Shown piece after piece: positions 6,365 to 8,743 of a DNA stretch of 8,743 nt. This stretch comes from Candidatus Woesearchaeota archaeon (GTDB lineage: Archaea > Nanobdellota > Nanobdellia > Woesearchaeales > 21-14-0-10-32-9), in the NCBI GenBank assembly GCA_003560545.1, contig PWLK01000097.1:1-8743 (forward strand), given 5' to 3'. Position 1 is the stretch's first letter, and the number at the start of each line of letters is the position of its first letter. A program made the translations under genes and the position numbers. The notes beneath the pieces are model-generated. The model was not told the DNA's origin. It saw nothing but the letters and a program-made list of their open reading frames with translations, and made no database searches.

Positions 6365-6801
6365 TACTCTACCTCCCCCACTTTTTTCTTGTACTCATCC
6401 CACAACGAATCAATATCTGCAAAACCCCTTCGCCTTGCCTCATCATAAAAAAAGTCTTTTTTCCTTTCAAGAACCTCCATGACATGGCTCTTCCAGAGAT
6501 AAGCAGTCTTTTCAGGGACTTTCTTATCAGCCTTATACTTGAACTCTTTCTTGTATTCATCAAGCTTCTTAGGATGCTTAGTCTTTTTAGTCTTAAGAAG
6601 AAAAATGTAAGGCTTTGTAAGGCTGTACTCAACACCCAATACCTTTTCCTCAACAAGGAAGTCAACCCAACTTTGAATCACGCTTTCCTCAACACCAAGA
6701 TCCCTGGCAACTTTTTTCAAATCCGACTTCCCATGTTCCTTAAGATACTCCATGAGCTTGTCAACATCAGTCTCCAAGTTCTGAATCCTTTGCTCAGCCA
6801 A
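6364..6801 (-). CDS. Winged-helix protein, first gene of the pilus motor operon
   Basis: This is a 145-residue protein. Residues about 10-70 form a clear winged helix: a first helix (D-V-D-K-L-M-E-Y-L-K-E-H-G), a helix-turn-helix (S-D-L-K-K-V-A-R-D-L-G-V then E-S-V-I-Q-S-W-V-D-F-L), and a hydrophobic wing (V-L-G-V-E-Y-S...Y-I-F-L-L) at about 54-70. The remainder is a lysine-rich helical tail to about 138, perhaps for dimerisation or partner binding. It could be a DNA-binding regulator of the operon, or a winged-helix adaptor used in protein contacts within the pilus base; the sequence alone does not choose. The TTG start is fixed by a GGAGG SD 6 nt upstream. The gene begins about 22 nt after the predicted transcription start and is followed by the repeat protein with a one-base overlap. 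Confidence 0.75.
   Translation of the reverse strand: MAEQRIQNLETDVDKLMEYLKEHGKSDLKKVARDLGVEESVIQSWVDFLVEEKVLGVEYSLTKPYIFLLKTKKTKHPKKLDEYKKEFKYKADKKVPEKTAYLWKSHVMEVLERKKDFFYDEARRRGFADIDSLWDEYKKKVGEVE
6371..6379 (-). promoter_or_regulatory. Strong Shine-Dalgarno site fixing a GTG start
   Basis: GGGGGAGGT on the - strand, with GGAGGT at 6371-6376, lies 6 nt before the GTG at 6364. It sits inside the last codons of the winged-helix gene, so ribosomes finishing that gene reach it directly. It supports the GTG over the internal ATG twelve codons later. Confidence 0.8.
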
Positions 6802-6807
6802 AATCTC

Positions 6808-6812
6808 CCTCC
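6808..6812 (-). promoter_or_regulatory. Shine-Dalgarno site fixing a TTG start
   Basis: GGAGG on the - strand lies 6 nt before the TTG at 6801 and within the short predicted leader of the pilus motor transcript. No in-frame ATG competes close by. Confidence 0.75.
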
Positions 6813-6845
6813 TTTTTCAAATACCATGAACAACTCTTCCGACCC

Positions 6846-6860
6846 TATTTAAACTTTTCC
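6846..6860 (-). promoter_or_regulatory. Archaeal promoter of the pilus motor operon
   Basis: Read on the - strand, a purine-rich BRE (GGGAAAAG, 6861-6854) runs straight into the TATA box TTTAAATA (6853-6846). Transcription should start near 6822-6825, giving a leader of about 20 nt that contains the GGAGG SD and the TTG start. This separates the five motor genes from the pilin-like genes upstream and allows their levels to differ. Confidence 0.75.
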
Positions 6861-6879
6861 CTGTCAAGGACAGGAAAAG
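6854..6879. repeat. Dyad over the BRE of the pilus promoter (candidate operator)
   Basis: CTTTTC-C-CTGTC (6854-6865) and GACAGGAAAAG (6869-6879) are inverted copies around a 3-nt centre, 11 paired positions with one bulged C. One arm covers the BRE and touches the TATA box; the other includes the end of the 337-aa pilin-like gene and its stop. A protein bound here would block TFB and TBP access. A weak hairpin terminator for the upstream gene is the alternative, but the tract after it is TTTAAATA rather than a T run. Confidence 0.55.
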
Positions 6880-7877
6880 CCCTCCTGTATGGCGTCGCTT
6901 GTTATGTTAACAACGTCGAGCAGGCTCTCCGGTACCACTGCTTCATGAATTTTTTCATTCTCATGAGGATCATCAAAGTATATCCTTGCATAAGGGCCTA
7001 AATGGCAATCATTACCCCTCCAAAGTATGAAATCCAAGTGACTTAAATCATCACTAACCGAACCAATATCATCGGGGGACACCAAGGAAGTTATACCATA
7101 ACTCCTTTCAGCACCCATATTATTGTTAAGACGGTCTAAGAAGCTAGGAGCCCCGTTAAATGCAAAGTAATGCCTTTGCTCTGTGAGCCTGTTCAAAGTA
7201 GCAGGAGGCCCCTGAACAAACCTTGTCAGAGACTCATTAACAGATATATTATTAGGAGAAATATCACCTGCAACAACAGGATAAACATCAACCTCGTAAT
7301 TAGGATCCCTCAACCCGTAAATCGGAAAGTTATACCTCACACTCCTTTCAGAGTTCCACTCAGCGTAACGATCATCCACGCCCAAACTGAACTCAGCCTC
7401 TAAACGAATATGCCAAGGACCAGTGGAATCACTCTGGCTTATAGACACGTTATTAACAGTAATATTAAACTCCACGTCAAGCTCATCCAGCATAAAGCTT
7501 TCTATACCCTGCAAACGAGAATTAATATCAGCATCCTCGCAACTGCCCCCGTTGAACTCGCCTGACAAAACACAACTCCTAAACTCAGCGTTAAAATCAC
7601 CCAGGAACGAATCAGTGCTTATCATGTGATCCGTAAGATTTACAAAAGCCGCCCTGCTAGAAGACACCAAAGCATTCACCACGTAATTATCAGCCTGAAA
7701 AACGTGGTGGTTAGTAAGAGAAACTCTTAAACGAACCTTATCCACATCAGCATCAGCAGGAGGCTCCATAGAAGAAAAGAAAACAATCAACACAATAGAA
7801 GAAATCAACACTGAAAGCACAGTAAATATCGCCCCCCTCCTATACAGCTTCCTAGCAAACAACGATTTCAAATCCAT
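6864..7877 (-). CDS. Large pilin-like secreted protein with class III signal peptide
   Basis: This 337-residue protein has a short basic N-terminus ending K-L-Y-R-R-G15, then A16-I-F-T and a hydrophobic helix to about residue 35. This fits the archaeal prepilin peptidase pattern (charged residue, Gly, cleavage, hydrophobic helix). The usual Glu at +5 is absent. The outside part (about 40-337) has six N-glycosylation sequons (N80, N138, N143, N210, N214, N324) and four cysteines (102, 113, 291, 336), enough for two disulfides. It is large for a major pilin and is more likely a minor, tip or anchoring subunit. The ATG at 7877 overlaps the previous gene by 10 nt and has a GAGGA SD (7885-7889). 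It is the last gene before the motor-operon promoter. I recognise no domain in the ectodomain. Confidence 0.75.
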   Translation of the reverse strand: MDLKSLFARKLYRRGAIFTVLSVLISSIVLIVFFSSMEPPADADVDKVRLRVSLTNHHVFQADNYVVNALVSSSRAAFVNLTDHMISTDSFLGDFNAEFRSCVLSGEFNGGSCEDADINSRLQGIESFMLDELDVEFNITVNNVSISQSDSTGPWHIRLEAEFSLGVDDRYAEWNSERSVRYNFPIYGLRDPNYEVDVYPVVAGDISPNNISVNESLTRFVQGPPATLNRLTEQRHYFAFNGAPSFLDRLNNNMGAERSYGITSLVSPDDIGSVSDDLSHLDFILWRGNDCHLGPYARIYFDDPHENEKIHEAVVPESLLDVVNITSDAIQEGFSCP

Positions 7878-8368
7878 ATGCTTATCCTCGTAACATTAGG
7901 ACCCTGAACCAATCCATCCTTATCAATAAAATACGTCAGCAAAACACTGGAAATATTAACCGAAGCATCAAAATTCTCGCTGCTATACACCACGGTATCA
8001 TCTAAAGAATACTGAACACCGAAATGACCGGGAACCACCCTTGAAGTAACATTAGAAACAAAACTCTCCGCTTTACCCTCCTGACCTGTGTTAACAAGGT
8101 ATGCAACCTGCTCGTAAACAGCCAAATCAGGCTTCGCACTCCTCGCATCCGTATACACATCCCTTTGAACGGTAACAAAAGTCTCCATCTTCGTATTAGC
8201 AACATAATCATTATAATTATTAAGAACAACAGTGATATCCTCAGTAACCTGCTCTGAAAAGAAAAAAGAAAGCACAACAACAACAGTAAACGCAAACATC
8301 AACGCGGCAAGCATTGTATCAATCGTAAAAAACAACGCCCCCTTCTTCTCACCTCTCCACAAACCCAA
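7868..8368 (-). CDS. Pilin-like protein with class III signal peptide
   Basis: This 166-residue protein starts with a short charged leader ending E-K-K-G10. A11-L-F-F-T-I-D-T-M-L and an unbroken hydrophobic helix to about residue 37 follow, so prepilin peptidase cleavage after Gly10 is expected. The ectodomain (about 40-166) carries three sequons (N106, N138, N158), no cysteine, and ends in an alternating beta strand (N-V-T-R-I-S-I-W-I). Asp replaces the usual Glu in the early helix (position +7 rather than +5). Its size suits the main filament subunit or a small minor pilin. The TTG at 8368 is supported by a GAGGG SD at 8376-8380 with 7-nt spacing; a stop lies in frame just upstream and no ATG is available near the leader. 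Its stop is inside the start of the 337-aa pilin-like gene, so the two are translationally linked. Confidence 0.75.
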   Translation of the reverse strand: MGLWRGEKKGALFFTIDTMLAALMFAFTVVVVLSFFFSEQVTEDITVVLNNYNDYVANTKMETFVTVQRDVYTDARSAKPDLAVYEQVAYLVNTGQEGKAESFVSNVTSRVVPGHFGVQYSLDDTVVYSSENFDASVNISSVLLTYFIDKDGLVQGPNVTRISIWI

Positions 8369-8375
8369 TTTCCAT

Positions 8376-8380
8376 CCCTC
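8376..8380 (-). promoter_or_regulatory. Shine-Dalgarno site for the TTG start of the 166-aa pilin-like gene
   Basis: GAGGG on the - strand lies 7 nt before the TTG at 8368. An ATG at 8375 is in another frame that ends after eight codons, so it is not a competing gene start. Confidence 0.6.
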
Positions 8381-8391
8381 AAAACCCCTTC

Positions 8392-8400
8392 AAAAAAAAA
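8392..8400 (-). terminator. T9 run between secreted-protein genes, possible partial terminator
   Basis: Nine T in a row on the - strand begin 12 nt after the stop of the Cys-rich gene (8413). Archaeal termination often needs only a T-rich tract. No stem is seen in front and no TATA box is obvious before the next gene, so this probably thins, rather than ends, a shared transcript. Confidence 0.4.
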
Positions 8401-8412
8401 CAGGAAGAACCA

Positions 8413-8743
8413 TTACCTATCATAAACAATAATCTTCAAAGTCACAGGCTGCCCATCAAGATCCCTTCTGAAATTCCTAGTAATAAGATTCCTAATGTCC
8501 TCACCTTCCAACTCGAATTTTGGCATAAACCTTGAAACAAGGCCCTGAGTACAACACTGAATACCATCCACATAATCAGGATTAGTAACATTAGGACCTA
8601 AAGGCAGGAACGTATCAGGAGAAGGAGAAAGACCATCGCACATCTCCGCAATCTCCTCAGGAGAATAAGACGTACCATCATACACTACATCCTCAGGATA
8701 CTCGCAACCACCCTGACCCTGGCATATCGCACTGCAAACCTCA
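8413..8743 (-). CDS. Cys-rich, probably secreted pilus-locus protein, C-terminal fragment (5' end outside window)
   Basis: The frame stays open from the TAA at 8413-8415 to the window edge, giving 109 codons, so the real start is outside; an in-frame GTG at 8685 is not needed. Within the first 64 visible residues there are six cysteines (3, 7, 13, 35, 63, 64, the last two adjacent) and a sequon (N51-V-T), which points to an extracellular, disulfide-bonded fold. The last 45 residues have no cysteine and end in a strand (P-V-T-L-K-I-I-V-Y-D-R) that resembles the end of the next pilin-like protein. It may be a third pilin-like subunit or an adhesin whose signal peptide lies upstream. Family not recognised. 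Confidence 0.7.
   Translation of the reverse strand, partial: EVCSAICQGQGGCEYPEDVVYDGTSYSPEEIAEMCDGLSPSPDTFLPLGPNVTNPDYVDGIQCCTQGLVSRFMPKFELEGEDIRNLITRNFRRDLDGQPVTLKIIVYDR

Noticed and set aside
1..8743. CRISPR array, insertion sequence, tRNA or rRNA
   Set aside because: No regularly spaced repeats, transposase motifs, terminal inverted repeats around a gene, or tRNA/rRNA-like sequences were seen on either strand.

Overview
The window looks like part of an archaeal genome, most likely a DPANN-type lineage (Woesearchaeota, Pacearchaeota, Diapherotrites or relatives). The evidence is archaeal promoters (BRE plus TATA box about 25-28 nt before leaderless ATG starts), an archaeal type IV pilus motor with two GspF-type platform proteins, short pilin-like proteins with class III (archaeal prepilin) signal peptides, and small winged-helix proteins typical of these genomes. 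The lineage is inferred from style; no rRNA or tRNA is present to prove it. Coding is dense: no stretch over 300 bases lacks a gene, and the largest gap (1948-2091) holds a hairpin between convergent genes.

Left part, + strand (1-1947). The 3' end of an ATP-grasp enzyme resembling glutathione synthetase is followed 33 nt later by a DUF1704/QEGLA-motif zinc metallopeptidase of the MATCAP type. They look like a two-gene peptide-bond making and breaking module. Next comes a small, putatively DNA-binding protein with its own strong promoter. Its third codon positions are almost only A or C, the opposite of the gene before it.

Right part, - strand (8743-2092). Read in the direction of transcription, this is a pilus locus. 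It has a Cys-rich secreted protein cut by the window edge, a 166-aa pilin-like protein, a 337-aa pilin-like protein, and then a clear promoter at about 6846-6860 with a dyad over its BRE. After the promoter come a winged-helix protein, a three-repeat helical protein of unknown function, a TadA/ArlI/GspE-type secretion ATPase, a TadB-like GspF protein and a TadC-like GspF protein. The last five genes are tightly spaced or overlapping and should form one transcript.

How the parts work together: the ATPase should drive the two membrane platform proteins to extrude pilin-like subunits, which lie just upstream with class III signal peptides and several N-glycosylation sequons. The winged-helix and helical-repeat proteins are in the position of a regulator and a cytoplasmic accessory factor. 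No prepilin peptidase, ArlH (FlaH) or archaellin is seen, so this is better called a Tad/EPP-like pilus than an archaellum. The most original points are the helical-repeat accessory protein, the operator-like dyad at the pilus promoter, the sharp strand-composition switch near 1465, and pilin-like N-termini that lack the usual Glu at position +5.
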